Shown here one piece after another: positions 44,593-56,506 of a DNA stretch of 64,000 nucleotides. Position 1 is the first letter of the stretch, and every line of letters begins with the position of its first letter. The stretch lies in the NCBI GenBank assembly GCA_949281375.1, contig CASDLT010000010.1, positions 55,182-119,181 of the forward strand, read 5' to 3'. Both the position numbers and the translations under genes were made by a program. The DNA is from an uncultured Nitrosomonas sp. (GTDB lineage: Bacteria > Pseudomonadota > Gammaproteobacteria > Burkholderiales > Nitrosomonadaceae). Under the pieces are notes generated by a model. It saw only the letters and a list, made by a program, of their open reading frames with translations, did no database searches and was not told where the DNA came from.

Positions 44593-47407
44593 TATTCAGC
44601 ATGGGTTGTAAATAATACCCCGTAAAACTATTTTCATCGCCAGCGATCTCTTCCGGAGTGCCCTCAGCAATGATACGCCCTCCGCCATCTCCGCCTTCAG
44701 GGCCCAGATCAATGATCCAATCAGCGGTTTTGATGACGTCCAGATTATGTTCGATGACAACCACCGTATTGCCATGATCTCTCAGTCTGTGCAATACCCT
44801 TAACAACAGATCGATATCTTGAAAATGCAAGCCTGTGGTCGGTTCATCCAGAATATACAATGTCCGGCCCGTATCACGTTTGGAAAGTTCCAACGATAGT
44901 TTGACACGTTGGGCTTCACCACCAGACAGCGTAGTCGCCGACTGACCGAGTGTGATATAACCAAGCCCCACCTCCAGTAACGTTTGCAACTTACGTGCGA
45001 CAACCGGTACTGCCGAGAAGAATTCGAAAGCATTTTCGACGGTCATTCCCAGCACTTCATTGATATTTTTACCTTTATACTGAATTTCCAATGTTTCCCG
45101 GTTATAGCGTCGGCCATGACAGACATCGCACGACACGTAAATGTCAGGTAAAAAATGCATCTCGACTTTGATCACGCCATCACCTTGACACGCCTCACAG
45201 CGGCCGCCTTTCACGTTGAAGGAAAACCGACCAGGCGCATACCCCCGCTCGCGCGCCTGAGGCACGCCGGCAAATAATTCGCGAATCGGGGTAAACAGGC
45301 CGGTATAGGTAGCAGGGTTTGAACGCGGCGTGCGACCAATCGGACTCTGATCCATATTGATGACTTTGTCGAAAAAAGCCAGGCCCTCGATGCTCTGATA
45401 AGGTGCAGGCTCGGCATTACTGGCGTAAAGATGGCGAGCTACGGCGCGATGCAACGTCTCATTGATCAATGTCGATTTACCCGAGCCTGATACACCGGTC
45501 ACACAGACAAACAGCCCTACGGGCAAATTGAGCGTGACATCCTTCAGGTTATTTCCAGAAGCGCCCTCGATTCGCAATATTCGCTCTGGAATCGGCGCAT
45601 GTCGCTTTTCAGGGAGATTTATCGACAATTTCCCCGCCAGATATTTACCGGTCAATGATGCATCATTTTGCTGGATGGACTGCGGATTGCCTTCAGCAAC
45701 TACCGATCCGCCATGCTCTCCCGCCCCCGGTCCCATGTCGACCACATAATCAGCAATCTGAATGGCATCCTGGTCATGCTCGACGACAATGACACTGTTG
45801 CCCAGATCCCGCAAATTCTTCAGGGTATCCAGCAAACGGCCATTGTCGCGCTGATGAAGACCAATCGAAGGTTCATCCAAGACATACATGACCCCGGTGA
45901 GCCCTGAGCCAATTTGACTGGCCAGACGGATACGCTGAGACTCACCCCCGGATAGGGTATCTGCTGACCGATCCAGTGACAAATAATCCAAGCCGACATT
46001 GTTGAGGAATTGCAAACGGCTGGAAATTTCCTTGATGATTCGTTCCGCAATGGACTGTTTTTGACCCGCCAGCTCAATGTGATCAAAAAATTGCTGTGCT
46101 TTTTTCAATGGAAAGGCACTGATTTGATAAATTGCTTGCCCGGCAACATGCACATGCCGCGCAGCACGGCACAACCGCGTGCCTTCGCATTCCGGGCAAG
46201 TCTGGGCGTTGAGGTACTTTGCCAATTCCTCACGCACCGTTTGCGATTCGGTTTCTTTGTAGCGCCGTGTCAGATTGGGAATGATGCCTTCAAAGGAATG
46301 CGTTTCCTGATATTTGCGGCCATTTTCAGCGAGATAAGAAAAATGCACTTTTTCCTTGCCCGAACCATACAGAATAATGTTTTGGATCGATTCCTCCAGA
46401 TGATCAAACGGTGTTTCCAGGTCGAAATGATAATGTTCAGCCAGGCTCGTCAACAATTGAAAATAGAATTGATTGCGCCGATCCCAATTTTTAACTGCAC
46501 CAGCCGCCAAAGAAAGATGAGGAAAGGCGAGAACCCGTGCAGGATCAAAAAAAGTAATCTGGCCGAGACCGTCACATTTGCTACAGGCACCGAGCGGGTT
46601 ATTGAATGAAAATAAGCGAGGCTCCAGTTCAGCTAGTGAATAACTGCATACTGGGCAGCTAAATTTGGCTGAAAAAAGGTATTCTCGACCGCTCTCCATT
46701 TCAATCGCAATGGCCCGTCCGTCAGAGTGACGTAACGCCACTTCGAATGATTCCGCAAGTCGCTGCTTAGCTTCTGGTGAAACTTTAAGGCGATCGATGA
46801 CCACTTCGATGGTATGCTTCTTGGTCTTTTGCAGCTTTGGTAGCGCATCGATTTCATACACTTCACCATCAATTCGCAAACGAACGAATCCCTGAGCACG
46901 CAATTCGTCGAATAACTCAACTTGCTCTCCCTTGCGTTCGACAATCAGCGGCGAAAGAATCATCAATTTGGTATCCGGTGGAAGTTGCAGCACATGGTCG
47001 ACCATCTGCGATACGCTCTGGGCCGTCAGCATGATAGCGTGATCGGGGCAGAACGGATCTCCCACACGGGCAAATAGCAAGCGTAAATAATCATGGATTT
47101 CAGTCACCGTGCCCACCGTCGAGCGAGGGTTGTGCGAGGTTGCCTTTTGTTCAATCGCGATCGCAGGTGACAACCCCTCGATCAAATCGACGTCGGGCTT
47201 TTCCATGAGCTGCAAAAACTGCCGCGCATAGGCTGACAGGGATTCCACATAGCGACGCTGGCCCTCTGCATACAGCGTATCGAACGCCAGCGAGGACTTG
47301 CCGGAACCGGACAATCCGGTAATGACCACAAGCTTATTTCGCGGCAAGTCGAGGTTGATATTCTTCAGATTGTGGGTGCGGGCGCCCCGGATTTTTATGG
47401 ATTCCAT
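44579..47407 (-). CDS. uvrA: Excinuclease ABC subunit A
   Basis: 942 residues, standard UvrA length. Two ABC ATPase modules: Walker [10 protein letters not shown] near the start and GVSGSGKST in the second half; two signature motifs LSGGESQR and LSGGEAQR; zinc modules with CPVCxxxL...CSKCDG and CEACQGDG...CDVCHGRR. UvrA finds DNA damage and loads UvrB in nucleotide excision repair. It is divergent from the MFS-ssb pair, a common order in proteobacteria where uvrA and ssb share a promoter region. Confidence 0.97.
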   Translation of the reverse strand: MESIKIRGARTHNLKNINLDLPRNKLVVITGLSGSGKSSLAFDTLYAEGQRRYVESLSAYARQFLQLMEKPDVDLIEGLSPAIAIEQKATSHNPRSTVGTVTEIHDYLRLLFARVGDPFCPDHAIMLTAQSVSQMVDHVLQLPPDTKLMILSPLIVERKGEQVELFDELRAQGFVRLRIDGEVYEIDALPKLQKTKKHTIEVVIDRLKVSPEAKQRLAESFEVALRHSDGRAIAIEMESGREYLFSAKFSCPVCSYSLAELEPRLFSFNNPLGACSKCDGLGQITFFDPARVLAFPHLSLAAGAVKNWDRRNQFYFQLLTSLAEHYHFDLETPFDHLEESIQNIILYGSGKEKVHFSYLAENGRKYQETHSFEGIIPNLTRRYKETESQTVREELAKYLNAQTCPECEGTRLCRAARHVHVAGQAIYQISAFPLKKAQQFFDHIELAGQKQSIAERIIKEISSRLQFLNNVGLDYLSLDRSADTLSGGESQRIRLASQIGSGLTGVMYVLDEPSIGLHQRDNGRLLDTLKNLRDLGNSVIVVEHDQDAIQIADYVVDMGPGAGEHGGSVVAEGNPQSIQQNDASLTGKYLAGKLSINLPEKRHAPIPERILRIEGASGNNLKDVTLNLPVGLFVCVTGVSGSGKSTLINETLHRAVARHLYASNAEPAPYQSIEGLAFFDKVINMDQSPIGRTPRSNPATYTGLFTPIRELFAGVPQARERGYAPGRFSFNVKGGRCEACQGDGVIKVEMHFLPDIYVSCDVCHGRRYNRETLEIQYKGKNINEVLGMTVENAFEFFSAVPVVARKLQTLLEVGLGYITLGQSATTLSGGEAQRVKLSLELSKRDTGRTLYILDEPTTGLHFQDIDLLLRVLHRLRDHGNTVVVIEHNLDVIKTADWIIDLGPEGGDGGGRIIAEGTPEEIAGDENSFTGYYLQPMLNNDAA

Positions 47408-47473
47408 TAGCTATCTATGTATGAATCAACCTGTTAATATACCCAACTTTTTAGAAATATCACAACCTGATTC

Positions 47474-48859
47474 ATGTCTGCTTCATTTTCTTCTGAAAAA
47501 ATGTCTCCAGCTGAGATACGTGCCACAGTCGGTTTAGCTGGAGTGTATGGCTTGCGCATGCTGGGCTTATTCATCATCTTGCCGGTATTTGCGTTTTACG
47601 CTGAAGACTTGCCTGGCGGGGATAACTATACTCTGGTGGGCATCGCGCTAGGCGCGTATGGTTTGACACAAGCTATTCTGCAAATTCCATTTGGGTGGCT
47701 GTCTGATCAAATTGGCCGCAAGCCGGTCATTTATCTGGGACTGATGTTATTTGTCGTTGGCAGCTTCATCGCAGCCATAGCGATCGATATTTACTGGGTA
47801 ATTTTAGGGCGGATCATTCAAGGAGCAGGCGCAATCTCAGCCGCTGTAATGGCGTTAGCCGCCGATTTAACGCGTGAGGAGCATCGCACCAAAGCAATGG
47901 CGACGATTGGCATGACCATCGGCACGGTGTTTGCGCTGTCTTTGGTTGCAGCCCCGATTCTCAACCAATGGATCGGTGTGCCGGGTATTTTTACCATGAC
48001 GGGCATCCTGGCGCTTCTCGCCATGCTAGTCGTCTGGAAAATCATTCCTGATCCGCAAATCAGCCGGTTCCACTCCGATACCGAGGCTTCACCAGCCAGT
48101 TTTGCAGAGGTATTGAGAAATGGTCAGTTATTACGTTTGAATTATGGCATTTTTGCCTTGCATGCCACTTTGATGGCATTGTGGCTGGTAGTACCCCTGA
48201 CGTTGCGACAGGCAGGCTTGGCGGCAGACGATCACTGGCAGATATATTTACCGGTCTTGGCTTTATCGATCGTTTTCATTATTCCGGTTATCATTTACTC
48301 CGAAAAAAAGGCCAAATTAAAACCTGTTTTTGTCGTTTCGATCGCGACATTGTTGACAGGGCAAATTCTGTTGGCAACATCGTCTGATTCTATCTGGGGC
48401 ACAGCTATTGCGTTATTGGTTTTTTTCACGGCATTTAATCTACTCGAGGCCAGCTTGCCATCCCTGATTTCAAAAATTGCTCCAGTGGGGGCAAAAGGCA
48501 CGGCCATTGGCATTTATAGTAGCACTCAATTTCTCGGCGCTTTTGTTGGAGCCGCCATGGGAGGTCATCTTTATGGCGCATTTGGTAGTGGCGCATTGTA
48601 TGCTTTTTGTGGATCCCTGCTGATACTGTGGATGATCTGTGCAATAACGATGAAAGCTCCCGCTGCAGTACGATCGCGAATGTATTCTGTGCAAGAAATG
48701 GACGCGGATCAGTCCAGAGAACTATCCCGTCAGCTTGCAGCAATACCGGGTGTATCCGAAGTCTTGGTACTGGTGAATGAGCGAGTGGCTTATTTAAAAG
48801 TGGACATGCAAGGATTTGATGAGGAACAAGTAATTAAATTGCTGAAGGAGGGGACATAA
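47474..48859 (+). CDS. MFS transporter with C-terminal YAM-type domain (YajR-like)
   Basis: 461 residues: 12 TM helices (about 15-395) with motif [17 protein letters not shown], and a soluble tail of about 65 residues ([27 protein letters not shown]) with the alternating beta-alpha pattern of the YAM domain of E. coli YajR. Substrate unknown; drug/H+ antiport family. Its stop is directly next to the ssb start (no gap), and it lies 66 bases from the divergent uvrA. Confidence 0.88.
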   Translation: MSASFSSEKMSPAEIRATVGLAGVYGLRMLGLFIILPVFAFYAEDLPGGDNYTLVGIALGAYGLTQAILQIPFGWLSDQIGRKPVIYLGLMLFVVGSFIAAIAIDIYWVILGRIIQGAGAISAAVMALAADLTREEHRTKAMATIGMTIGTVFALSLVAAPILNQWIGVPGIFTMTGILALLAMLVVWKIIPDPQISRFHSDTEASPASFAEVLRNGQLLRLNYGIFALHATLMALWLVVPLTLRQAGLAADDHWQIYLPVLALSIVFIIPVIIYSEKKAKLKPVFVVSIATLLTGQILLATSSDSIWGTAIALLVFFTAFNLLEASLPSLISKIAPVGAKGTAIGIYSSTQFLGAFVGAAMGGHLYGAFGSGALYAFCGSLLILWMICAITMKAPAAVRSRMYSVQEMDADQSRELSRQLAAIPGVSEVLVLVNERVAYLKVDMQGFDEEQVIKLLKEGT

Positions 48860-49309
48860 ATGGCATCAGTCAATAAAGTTATACTCATTGGTAACTTAGG
48901 AAAAGACCCAGAAACCCGCTATATGTCCAATGGCGAGGCGGTCACTAATATCACAGTAGCGACTACCGATACCTGGAAAGATAAGAATGGCGAGAAGCAA
49001 GAAAAAACCGAATGGCATCGCGTCACCTTTTATCGCAAATTGGCGGAAATTGCAGGGGAATATCTGAAAAAAGGCCGTCCCGTATACATTGAAGGCCGGC
49101 TGGAAACTCGAAAATGGACGGATAAAAATGGAGTAGAACGCTACACCACGGATATTATCGCCAATGACATGAAAATGTTGGGAAGTCGATCAGGAAGTGG
49201 CAGCTTTGAATCCCCGGAACATGAAGAAGATCATTCCGTATCCAATCGATCTTCTTCACCTAAGGGCAACACTGGATTTGACGATATGGATGACGATATA
49301 CCCTTCTAA
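48860..49309 (+). CDS. ssb: Single-stranded DNA-binding protein
   Basis: 149 residues: OB-fold 1-110 beginning [21 protein letters not shown], with the aromatic base-stacking positions typical of SSB, and a short acidic tail ending DDDIPF, the conserved site that recruits repair and replication proteins. The ribosome site GAAGGAGGGG lies within the end of the MFS gene, so the two are translated in series. Confidence 0.97.
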   Translation: MASVNKVILIGNLGKDPETRYMSNGEAVTNITVATTDTWKDKNGEKQEKTEWHRVTFYRKLAEIAGEYLKKGRPVYIEGRLETRKWTDKNGVERYTTDIIANDMKMLGSRSGSGSFESPEHEEDHSVSNRSSSPKGNTGFDDMDDDIPF

Positions 49310-49909
49310 ATCGATTCATCTACAAGCTGCAGTGAAAAATTAACGTTTTTCCGGTAACCGAAGCACGCCGTTTGAAGGCTCCGATTGAGCATTGGATGAA
49401 CGGCGAGATGGTAATGAAAATTCAATACTATCTATGTTGCCACCAATTTCTTTGGCCATATTTCTAAATTCAACGGCTAGCATTGATTTAGGTACAATAA
49501 ATATTTGCTTAAATCCAGATTTAAAATTTACAAGAATTTTCATCATTCTATTCCAGGCAAGTTTATCTTTTTGAGTTTTTAATAAGCATGTTAGTGATGC
49601 TATTGTTTTGATTTAACGACGCTAACGAAACAAACTTTAGGACAATCCTTGTTCAAAAGAATTTTTTGTTTGTTTCGAAGCGGGGCTGGATATCGAATTG
49701 GTGATCTCAATGATGTGACTTCATTTCATGAATTCTCATTACCCCTTCTCCAGCACACTCTGATGAGTGCTGATCTGTCTTTCGTTAAGATAAATTTTTG
49801 GCGAATAACCTTGATCTTGCTGGATCCTTGCTTCTTTTGCGTCCTTCACTCTGATAAACTCTTCCCTTCGAAAATAGAATAAAAATATGTCAGTGTATGA
49901 GGAGTTCTG
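49310..49909. other. Sparse region between ssb and the next membrane protein gene
   Basis: 600 bases with only one possible small gene (49340-49546, minus). The rest, 49547-49909, has no supported gene, RNA motif or repeat; a promoter for the gene at 49910 is expected. Confidence 0.4.
49340..49546 (-). CDS. Small hypothetical protein
   Basis: 68 residues: MKILVNFKSGFKQIF, then MLAVEFRNMAKEIGGNIDSIEFSL, then a polar tail. Alternating strand/helix pattern and natural amino acid use favour a real gene, but there is only a weak purine site (GGA, five bases) upstream. Convergent with ssb, 30 bases apart. Not recognised. Confidence 0.45.
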   Translation of the reverse strand: MMKILVNFKSGFKQIFIVPKSMLAVEFRNMAKEIGGNIDSIEFSLPSRRSSNAQSEPSNGVLRLPEKR

Positions 49910-50638
49910 ATGTTTGATAAACCTAACCAGCTTATTTTTTATATTAATTCAGCTCTTGCTGTGATTGGAGTGCTGATTGTTTTATTAACGGACCATGCGA
50001 TCATCGGAATAGTTATTGCAGTCTGTGGAGCATTATTAATTTATGATCAATTCCGACAAAACAAATTTGCTTTCACTATTGATGATCTAAAAAAGATACT
50101 TCGAGTCCACGACAGTTCTGGCAGCAAGGCCACAGTGACTCAAACCCAAAGGACCACGGCATGTCATAGTGACAATTCGGAGTATTGGTTTAGAAATATT
50201 CGCGCAATCGGCAGCATCAGAAACTTCAGAATCAGTAATGGCCATCTTGCCGAACCCATAAGAGAAAATGGAAGTTATCATGTCTGCATGACGATTCCTC
50301 CTGAACTCAATATGATCGATGGTTCAGACTTAACTTTAACGTACGAATATGAGGATGCTTTCACTCAAACTGAAGGCCTTCTTTCGCACACCGTCGACAA
50401 CGAAACCCGCAGACTGCATCTGGAAATAGAGTTACCCAAAGGCCGCACTGTTTCATCTGCTCGATTGTTTTGCAAACGCAATGGAACTGAAGAATCCCTG
50501 TTGCCACCCGTCATTTCCGGAGAGACCAGAATCGAAGCCGACATCAAAAACCCGATAGTGGGCGCAGAGTATTGCCTGCAATGGCATTGGTCTGAGGAAG
50601 GGATCATGAAGAAACTAGGTCATTTTTTCAAAATTTAA
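49910..50638 (+). CDS. Membrane-anchored protein of unknown function
   Basis: 242 residues with GAGGAG five bases upstream of ATG. Two TM helices at the N-terminus (about 8-25 and 27-45), a linker of about 50 residues, then an all-beta domain (YHVCMTIPPELNMIDGSDLTLTYEYE onward) ending EYCLQWHWSEEG. It looks like a small membrane-anchored beta sandwich, side of the membrane unclear. Not recognised. 120 bases before murJ. Confidence 0.6.
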   Translation: MFDKPNQLIFYINSALAVIGVLIVLLTDHAIIGIVIAVCGALLIYDQFRQNKFAFTIDDLKKILRVHDSSGSKATVTQTQRTTACHSDNSEYWFRNIRAIGSIRNFRISNGHLAEPIRENGSYHVCMTIPPELNMIDGSDLTLTYEYEDAFTQTEGLLSHTVDNETRRLHLEIELPKGRTVSSARLFCKRNGTEESLLPPVISGETRIEADIKNPIVGAEYCLQWHWSEEGIMKKLGHFFKI

Positions 50639-50757
50639 ATTTCTGTCCGCTTCTAGTTTAGACGAATGGATTATTTCAATGAGTCAACGCTGGAAGCGAT
50701 TCTTTTTGTTCTGTACTCTCGGTCATTATCTAAGTTCCGCTCACATATCTGAATAGC

Positions 50758-52296
50758 TTGAATTTACTCAAAGCCCTCGCCGCTGTCAGCAGTATGACTT
50801 TCATCTCACGCATTCTCGGTTTTCTGCGTGATATATTGATTGCTCGAATTTTTGGGGCAGGAATTGCAACCGATGCCTTTTTCGTGGCTTTCAGAATTCC
50901 TAATTTATTGCGTCGGTTATTTGCCGAAGGAGCTTTTTCCCAAGCATTTGTGCCAATACTGGCCGAATACAAAAACACTCGCCGTCCTGAAGAAACACGC
51001 GCACTGATCGATCACATCACCATGCTGATGGGCATCACGCTGATCATTGTAACGATCATTGGTATTGTATCGGCGCCTTTAATTATTTATGTCAGCGCCC
51101 CAGGTTTTTCTGCTGATGCCGAGAAATTTGACCTCACGGTAGCTCTTCTAAGGATCACTTTTCCGTACATTTTATTCATTTCATTGGTGGCTTTGGCGGG
51201 TAGCATCCTTAACACGTATGGAAAATTCAATGTCCCAGCGATCACTCCGGCACTTTTGAATCTTTCATTCATCGCTTGTGCATTATGGCTCACGCCGGTA
51301 TTCGAGCCGCCGATTCTAGCGTTGGCCTGGGCAGTCTTTATCGGGGGTTTATTGCAACTCGCTTTCCAGATCCCCTTTCTATTGCATCTCAGATTACTAC
51401 CGCGCATACGTCTCAAGAATCCTGATACTGGTGCATGGCGAGTCATCAAATTAATGGGACCAGCGATTTTTGGCGTCTCTGTCAGTCAAATAAGCATGCT
51501 CATCAACACCATTTTTGCTTCATTACTCGTTACCGGCAGCGTTTCCTGGCTTTATTATGCCGATCGCTTGATGGAATTTCCGGCTGGACTGCTCGGAGTG
51601 GCGTTGGGCACCATTTTGCTGCCTTCATTAGCCAAGCATTACAGCAGTAACAGCACTGAAGAATATTCACGTTTGCTGGACTGGGGCTTGCGAATGACCA
51701 TTCTGCTCACTCTACCGGCTGCGCTGGCGCTGGCATTTCTGGCGATACCCCTGATCACGACACTCTTTCATCATGGTGCGTTTACTGAACATGATGCCTG
51801 GATGACCCGCGAAGCGCTAATCGCCTACAGTATCGGACTACCGGGAATCATTCTGGTCAAGGTACTGGCACCGGGATTCTACGCGCGTCAAAATATCAGA
51901 ACGCCGGTGAAAATTGCCATCATTACTCTGATTGCAACACAATTGATGAATCTGGTATTCATCATTCCGTTTCAGCATGCCGGCTTAGCATTGGCGATCG
52001 GTTTGGGAGCCTGTATTAATGCCAGTCTGCTGTATTACCAGTTACGAAGCCATGATATTTATCAGCCACAGCCCGGCTGGTTGATTTTTTTCTTGAAGAT
52101 CATCGCGGCTGTAACAATCATGGGGTTCGTGTTGTGGTTTACAACCGGCAGCAGTGCTTCATGGCTAATGGATTCCGCTTTGACACGTACCGGCCGGCTC
52201 AGCTTGATCATACTTGCTGGCGCATCATGTTATTTCGCCGTTCTCTGGTTACTGGGCTTTCGCCTGCGGGACTTTACCAAGCAGCAAGCAATATAA
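50758..52296 (+). CDS. murJ: Lipid II flippase MurJ (MviN)
   Basis: 512 residues, 14 TM helices, MOP superfamily. TTG start at 50758: the conserved N-terminus NLLKALAAVSSMTFISRILGFLRD begins directly after it. FRIPNLLRRLFAEGAFSQAFVPIL and PGFYARQNIRTPVKIA are family motifs with the Arg residues needed for flipping. It moves lipid II to the periplasmic face for peptidoglycan synthesis. No ATG alternative fits, so low-rate TTG initiation is likely. Confidence 0.95.
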   Translation: MNLLKALAAVSSMTFISRILGFLRDILIARIFGAGIATDAFFVAFRIPNLLRRLFAEGAFSQAFVPILAEYKNTRRPEETRALIDHITMLMGITLIIVTIIGIVSAPLIIYVSAPGFSADAEKFDLTVALLRITFPYILFISLVALAGSILNTYGKFNVPAITPALLNLSFIACALWLTPVFEPPILALAWAVFIGGLLQLAFQIPFLLHLRLLPRIRLKNPDTGAWRVIKLMGPAIFGVSVSQISMLINTIFASLLVTGSVSWLYYADRLMEFPAGLLGVALGTILLPSLAKHYSSNSTEEYSRLLDWGLRMTILLTLPAALALAFLAIPLITTLFHHGAFTEHDAWMTREALIAYSIGLPGIILVKVLAPGFYARQNIRTPVKIAIITLIATQLMNLVFIIPFQHAGLALAIGLGACINASLLYYQLRSHDIYQPQPGWLIFFLKIIAAVTIMGFVLWFTTGSSASWLMDSALTRTGRLSLIILAGASCYFAVLWLLGFRLRDFTKQQAI

Positions 52297-52448
52297 GATT
52301 TTCGCCGCATTAACTGATTCAAACACGGTTCGCGCAAAAGCAACAGTCCGATCTGGCATCATTGGCGATGCTGACAGCCATCAGCTTTGCGAATATCGCC
52401 ATTTTATAAAGCATCCGGTCATTACATCCCATAACCGGTGTCAAGTCA

Positions 52449-53537
52449 TTATTCCCGCTTAGTTTCTATTTGAGAAGCCAGCTTAAGGGCAAGGTGCTGC
52501 AACATCTCCCTATCTTCCAGCCCATCGAGAAATCGTTGCGGAATTTTGGATAGCCCCGCCTGGGCGCCTACGAGTGCGCCCGTAAGAATGGCGCGCGCCT
52601 GATTCTGTCCACCTCCGTTTACCGCATGCAGAACAGCGGACTCAAAGTCGTCCCGGAAACGGGCAGCTAAATAATAAGCCGCAGGAAGCTGATGATAAAT
52701 TGCACATGGCATGCCATATACAATCGACACTTTCCACGCTGGTTCAATCACGATATTCGGATCTTCAGCGGCTTGAGCCATATAAGATGGCGTCAGGAGC
52801 GCATCGGGAGAGGCAAATCGTCCAGCGCGAGGCGGATCTGGATCACCTGGACGCGGGGGTTGCAGATCGGCAAAGGTGACGGCATGAAATGGCAAGCTGC
52901 CCGATTTCACTAATTCCATCAACTTGCCCGATATTGAACTGTCCAACGCATGCCCCTGTACCAGCATGCCCAGCACTGCTGCATACGCAACTGTCATAGA
53001 AATGACGGTATCATCGATCTGGGTAAGACGGCAATTTTTAGCAACCGCTGTAGCCAGTTCAACTGGCTGGAAAGCATAGCGAACTGCGATGGCCAGCGTA
53101 CGTTCGATTGCCTCGGTATCATCTGCATGACCCCCGGTTTGTCCCCACGGCAATTGCTGCTCCATCCGTCGTCGCCACGATTCTCTGATTGATTGACTGG
53201 TATAACCGCCAGGGCCATTCATTGGCGTACCATCCATGAAGGGAAATAATTCCTCATCCATGCGTCGGCAAAAATCTGCCTCGTCATATCCATTTTGCTC
53301 AACCAATGAATGCAGCATCAATGACAGAATAATCCCGGCCTGAGAAAGCTGACCGGCCTTTCGGCCGCTATGATAACGGCCGGGTTTGGGGTCGGTGTAG
53401 GTATTGATCCATTCTCCATAATCGCGCCTCAGTTCGGCCAGATCATAGTACCAATGCGGGCCAAGCGCTAACGCATCGCCGATGAATGCACCCATGATGG
53501 CTCCGGCCGCACGATCCTGCACGATTGATTCTGACAT
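52449..53537 (-). CDS. Divergent ADP-ribosylglycohydrolase-like protein (J1-crystallin type)
   Basis: 362 residues with GGAGG upstream of ATG. All-helical DraG/ARH fold: GAIMGAFIGDALALGPHWYYD at the start and QIDDTVISMTVAYAAVLG in the middle. The C-terminal metal site, normally GGDTDTxA, reads GGGQNQARAILTGALVGA, so the acidic magnesium ligands are absent as in J1 crystallins. Hydrolysis of ADP-ribosyl-protein is therefore doubtful. Convergent with murJ; an isolated gene. Confidence 0.8.
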   Translation of the reverse strand: MSESIVQDRAAGAIMGAFIGDALALGPHWYYDLAELRRDYGEWINTYTDPKPGRYHSGRKAGQLSQAGIILSLMLHSLVEQNGYDEADFCRRMDEELFPFMDGTPMNGPGGYTSQSIRESWRRRMEQQLPWGQTGGHADDTEAIERTLAIAVRYAFQPVELATAVAKNCRLTQIDDTVISMTVAYAAVLGMLVQGHALDSSISGKLMELVKSGSLPFHAVTFADLQPPRPGDPDPPRAGRFASPDALLTPSYMAQAAEDPNIVIEPAWKVSIVYGMPCAIYHQLPAAYYLAARFRDDFESAVLHAVNGGGQNQARAILTGALVGAQAGLSKIPQRFLDGLEDREMLQHLALKLASQIETKRE

Positions 53538-53749
53538 GGTACGACCTCCAGTTGCGGTTAAGCGATTAAGCGGTTAAGCACATAACCATCTTTGCAGCGT
53601 CGCACGGCATAAATCACTCAAGTATGCCTGTGAAAGAATATTGGAACGGTCAAGCAAGGCTAAACAGGGAAAAACGCCATTGTCCATTTAATGATTTCTG
53701 ACGTGATCTAGCAATCCCTGATTGCCATAGCCATTTTCAAAAGTTGACG

Positions 53750-54565
53750 CTACTGTGAAGATTTGTGGCTTTTCTTGTCTTTCTCGATCAACGCGTAAGC
53801 TGAGTGATTGTGAATCGATTCAAAATTTTCCGACTCGACCACATACGCATCGATGCGCGTATCATGATTCAGTACTTCAGCAATATCCCTGACGATATCT
53901 TCGACAAACTTAGGATTGTCATAGGCTTTCTCAGTGACGTATTTTTCATCTGGCCGTTTCAACAAACCATAGAGTTCGCAGGAAGCATTTGTTTCGGCAA
54001 TCCGGATGATATCTTCGATCCATACAAAACTGTTCGTGCGCACCGAGAGGGTGACATGCGAACGCTGATTATGCGCCCCATAACTGGATATTTTTTTGGA
54101 ACAAGGACACAGACTCGTCACTGGAACAACTACTTTCATGGTAAAAAGGTATTCACCATTTTTAATTTCTCCGATGAAAGTTATTTCATAGTCCAGTAAG
54201 CTTCTCACTTGTGAAACTGGTGCTGATTTATTGATGAAGTAAGGAAACGTCATTTCAATGTGCCCGGAATCGGTTTCGAGCTTTTCAGTCATTTCCCGCA
54301 AAATTGTCTGAAATGATTCGACCGAAATCTCCCGCTCGTGGCTGTTGAGAATCTCGACGAAGCGGGACATATGCGTGCCTTTGAAATTGTGTGGCAAATT
54401 GACGTACATATTAAACACTGCGATCGTATGCTGCACTCCACCATCTTTATCGGCCACGATGACCGGATGCCGAATAGCTTTGATACCCACCCGGTCGATA
54501 GCAATACGCCGGGTATCGGGTGTGCTCTGCACATCCGCTATAGGTAAATCTATTTGTTTATTCAT
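53750..54565 (-). CDS. folE2: GTP cyclohydrolase FolE2 (GCYH-IB)
   Basis: 271 residues with GGGAG six bases upstream. The FolE2 signature [23 protein letters not shown] contains the metal-site Cys; the tunnel-fold halves match COG1469. It converts GTP to dihydroneopterin triphosphate for folate (and queuosine-type) synthesis and can use metals other than zinc. It is the last gene of xseB-ispA-dxs-folE2 on this strand. Confidence 0.95.
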   Translation of the reverse strand: MNKQIDLPIADVQSTPDTRRIAIDRVGIKAIRHPVIVADKDGGVQHTIAVFNMYVNLPHNFKGTHMSRFVEILNSHEREISVESFQTILREMTEKLETDSGHIEMTFPYFINKSAPVSQVRSLLDYEITFIGEIKNGEYLFTMKVVVPVTSLCPCSKKISSYGAHNQRSHVTLSVRTNSFVWIEDIIRIAETNASCELYGLLKRPDEKYVTEKAYDNPKFVEDIVRDIAEVLNHDTRIDAYVVESENFESIHNHSAYALIEKDKKSHKSSQ

Positions 54566-54621
54566 ATTGGTCTCCCGTGCAACGTGAAATTCCTGGCACC
54601 GTAGTCACGATAACGGATGGA

Positions 54622-56472
54622 TTACGATTCGCCAGAAAAAACTGCTTGCACTGATGTAATGATACCTTTTTTGTCGAGTCCGCAATCTGCCAGCATTTGC
54701 GCATGATCACCTTGATCGATGAAAACATCTGGCAGTCCGAGTTGTAATACTTTGACAACGATGCGCTGGCTGTTGAGTGATTCAGTGACGGCGCTGCCCG
54801 CCCCACCCATTATGGTATTTTCTTCCACAGTCACCAGTAATTCGTGATCCGCTGCCAGCAAGGCCACCAACTCATCATCCAAAGGTTTAATGAATCTCAT
54901 ATTCGCAACCGTTGCATCGAGCTCTTCTGCAGCTTCAAGGCAGACGTTGACCATGCTGCCAAACGCCAGCAATGCAATTTTTTTACCTTGACGCCGCACT
55001 TCACCCTTGCCGATGGGCAGTGCCTGCATTTTCTTTTGAACGCTAACACCCGGTCCAGTTCCTCGAGGGTAACGAACTGCGGTCGGAGAGTCCAGCTGAA
55101 AGGCAGTGTACAGCATCTGCCGGCACTCATTTTCATCGGAAGGCGCCATTACCACCATATTAGGAATACACCGCAGATACGATAAATCAAAGCTGCCAGC
55201 GTGGGTGGGTCCGTCGGCTCCTACCAGGCCAGCCCGGTCGATAGCAAATACAACCGGAAGATTCTGAATAGCAACATCATGAATCAATTGATCATATCCG
55301 CGTTGCAGAAAAGTCGAATAAATGGCTACTACCGGTTTCAGTCCATCACACGCCATGCCCGCTGCAAAGGTCACGGCATGCTGCTCGGCGATTCCGACAT
55401 CAAAATAGCGTTCGGGATATTCTTGAGAAAAGCGTACCAATCCGGATCCTTCGCGCATCGCTGGCGTGATGCCGATCAATCGGGAATCACGCGCCGCCAT
55501 GTCGCATAACCAATCTCCGAATATCTGCGTATAGGCAGGCTTTCCACTGGATTTGCTGACAATGCCTTTCTTGGGGTCAAACTTTCCAACACCATGATAT
55601 AAAATGGGATCTTCTTCAGCGACTTCGTAACCCGCACCTTTGCGCGTAACGACATGCAGAAACTGCGGGCCATCCAGATGCTTGATATTTTTCAACGTAG
55701 TGATCAAAACATCCAAATCGTGGCCATCGATGGGGCCAATATAATTGAATCCAAATTCTTCGAATAAGGTTCCGGGTGTCACCATGCCTTTGACGTGTTC
55801 CTCGGCCCGCTTGGCCAGCTCCAGCACCGGTGGCACAACGCCCAGCACTTTTTCGCCAGCGCGCCGCGCTGTGGCGTAAAATCGCCCTGACATCAATTTC
55901 GCTAGATAATTGTTCAACGCGCCAACGGGACGCGAAATCGACATATCGTTATCGTTCAGGATCACAAGCAAATTGGCATCCATCACTCCAGCATTGTTCA
56001 ATGCCTCAAATGCCATGCCGGCGCTCATGGCGCCGTCGCCAATAATCGCAATGGCACGCCGATCGGTTTTATTCAATTGCGCCGCAACAGCCATTCCCAA
56101 TGCAGCGCTAATCGACGTGCTTGAGTGCGCGGTTCCAAAGGCATCGAAAGGACTCTCATCACGCCGTGGAAAACCGGCAATGCCGCCATGCATGCGCAGC
56201 TTCTCCATGCCTGCTCGACGGCCTGTCAATATCTTGTGCGCATAGGTCTGGTGCCCCACATCCCACACCAATTGATCATGCGGAGTATTAAACACATAAT
56301 GCAGCGCGATCGTCAGTTCGACCGTCCCCAGATTGGAAGATAAATGACCCCCAGTTTTTGCTACCGATTCAACGAGAAAGTTACGTAACTCCTTGGCAAA
56401 CTGCGGCAATTTTTTTTGCTCCAGTTCACGTAACTGAGATGGCGAGTTAATGGTATCTAACAGTGGATACAT
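54622..56472 (-). CDS. dxs: 1-deoxy-D-xylulose-5-phosphate synthase
   Basis: 616 residues, transketolase family. Thiamine diphosphate site [18 protein letters not shown]; conserved [16 protein letters not shown] and [21 protein letters not shown]. First committed step of the MEP pathway: pyruvate and glyceraldehyde 3-phosphate to DXP. 34 bases after ispA, in a co-directional isoprenoid operon. Confidence 0.97.
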   Translation of the reverse strand: MYPLLDTINSPSQLRELEQKKLPQFAKELRNFLVESVAKTGGHLSSNLGTVELTIALHYVFNTPHDQLVWDVGHQTYAHKILTGRRAGMEKLRMHGGIAGFPRRDESPFDAFGTAHSSTSISAALGMAVAAQLNKTDRRAIAIIGDGAMSAGMAFEALNNAGVMDANLLVILNDNDMSISRPVGALNNYLAKLMSGRFYATARRAGEKVLGVVPPVLELAKRAEEHVKGMVTPGTLFEEFGFNYIGPIDGHDLDVLITTLKNIKHLDGPQFLHVVTRKGAGYEVAEEDPILYHGVGKFDPKKGIVSKSSGKPAYTQIFGDWLCDMAARDSRLIGITPAMREGSGLVRFSQEYPERYFDVGIAEQHAVTFAAGMACDGLKPVVAIYSTFLQRGYDQLIHDVAIQNLPVVFAIDRAGLVGADGPTHAGSFDLSYLRCIPNMVVMAPSDENECRQMLYTAFQLDSPTAVRYPRGTGPGVSVQKKMQALPIGKGEVRRQGKKIALLAFGSMVNVCLEAAEELDATVANMRFIKPLDDELVALLAADHELLVTVEENTIMGGAGSAVTESLNSQRIVVKVLQLGLPDVFIDQGDHAQMLADCGLDKKGIITSVQAVFSGES

Positions 56473-56506
56473 TCAAGACCTGAAAAAATTATTGATAGAG
56501 AAAAAT

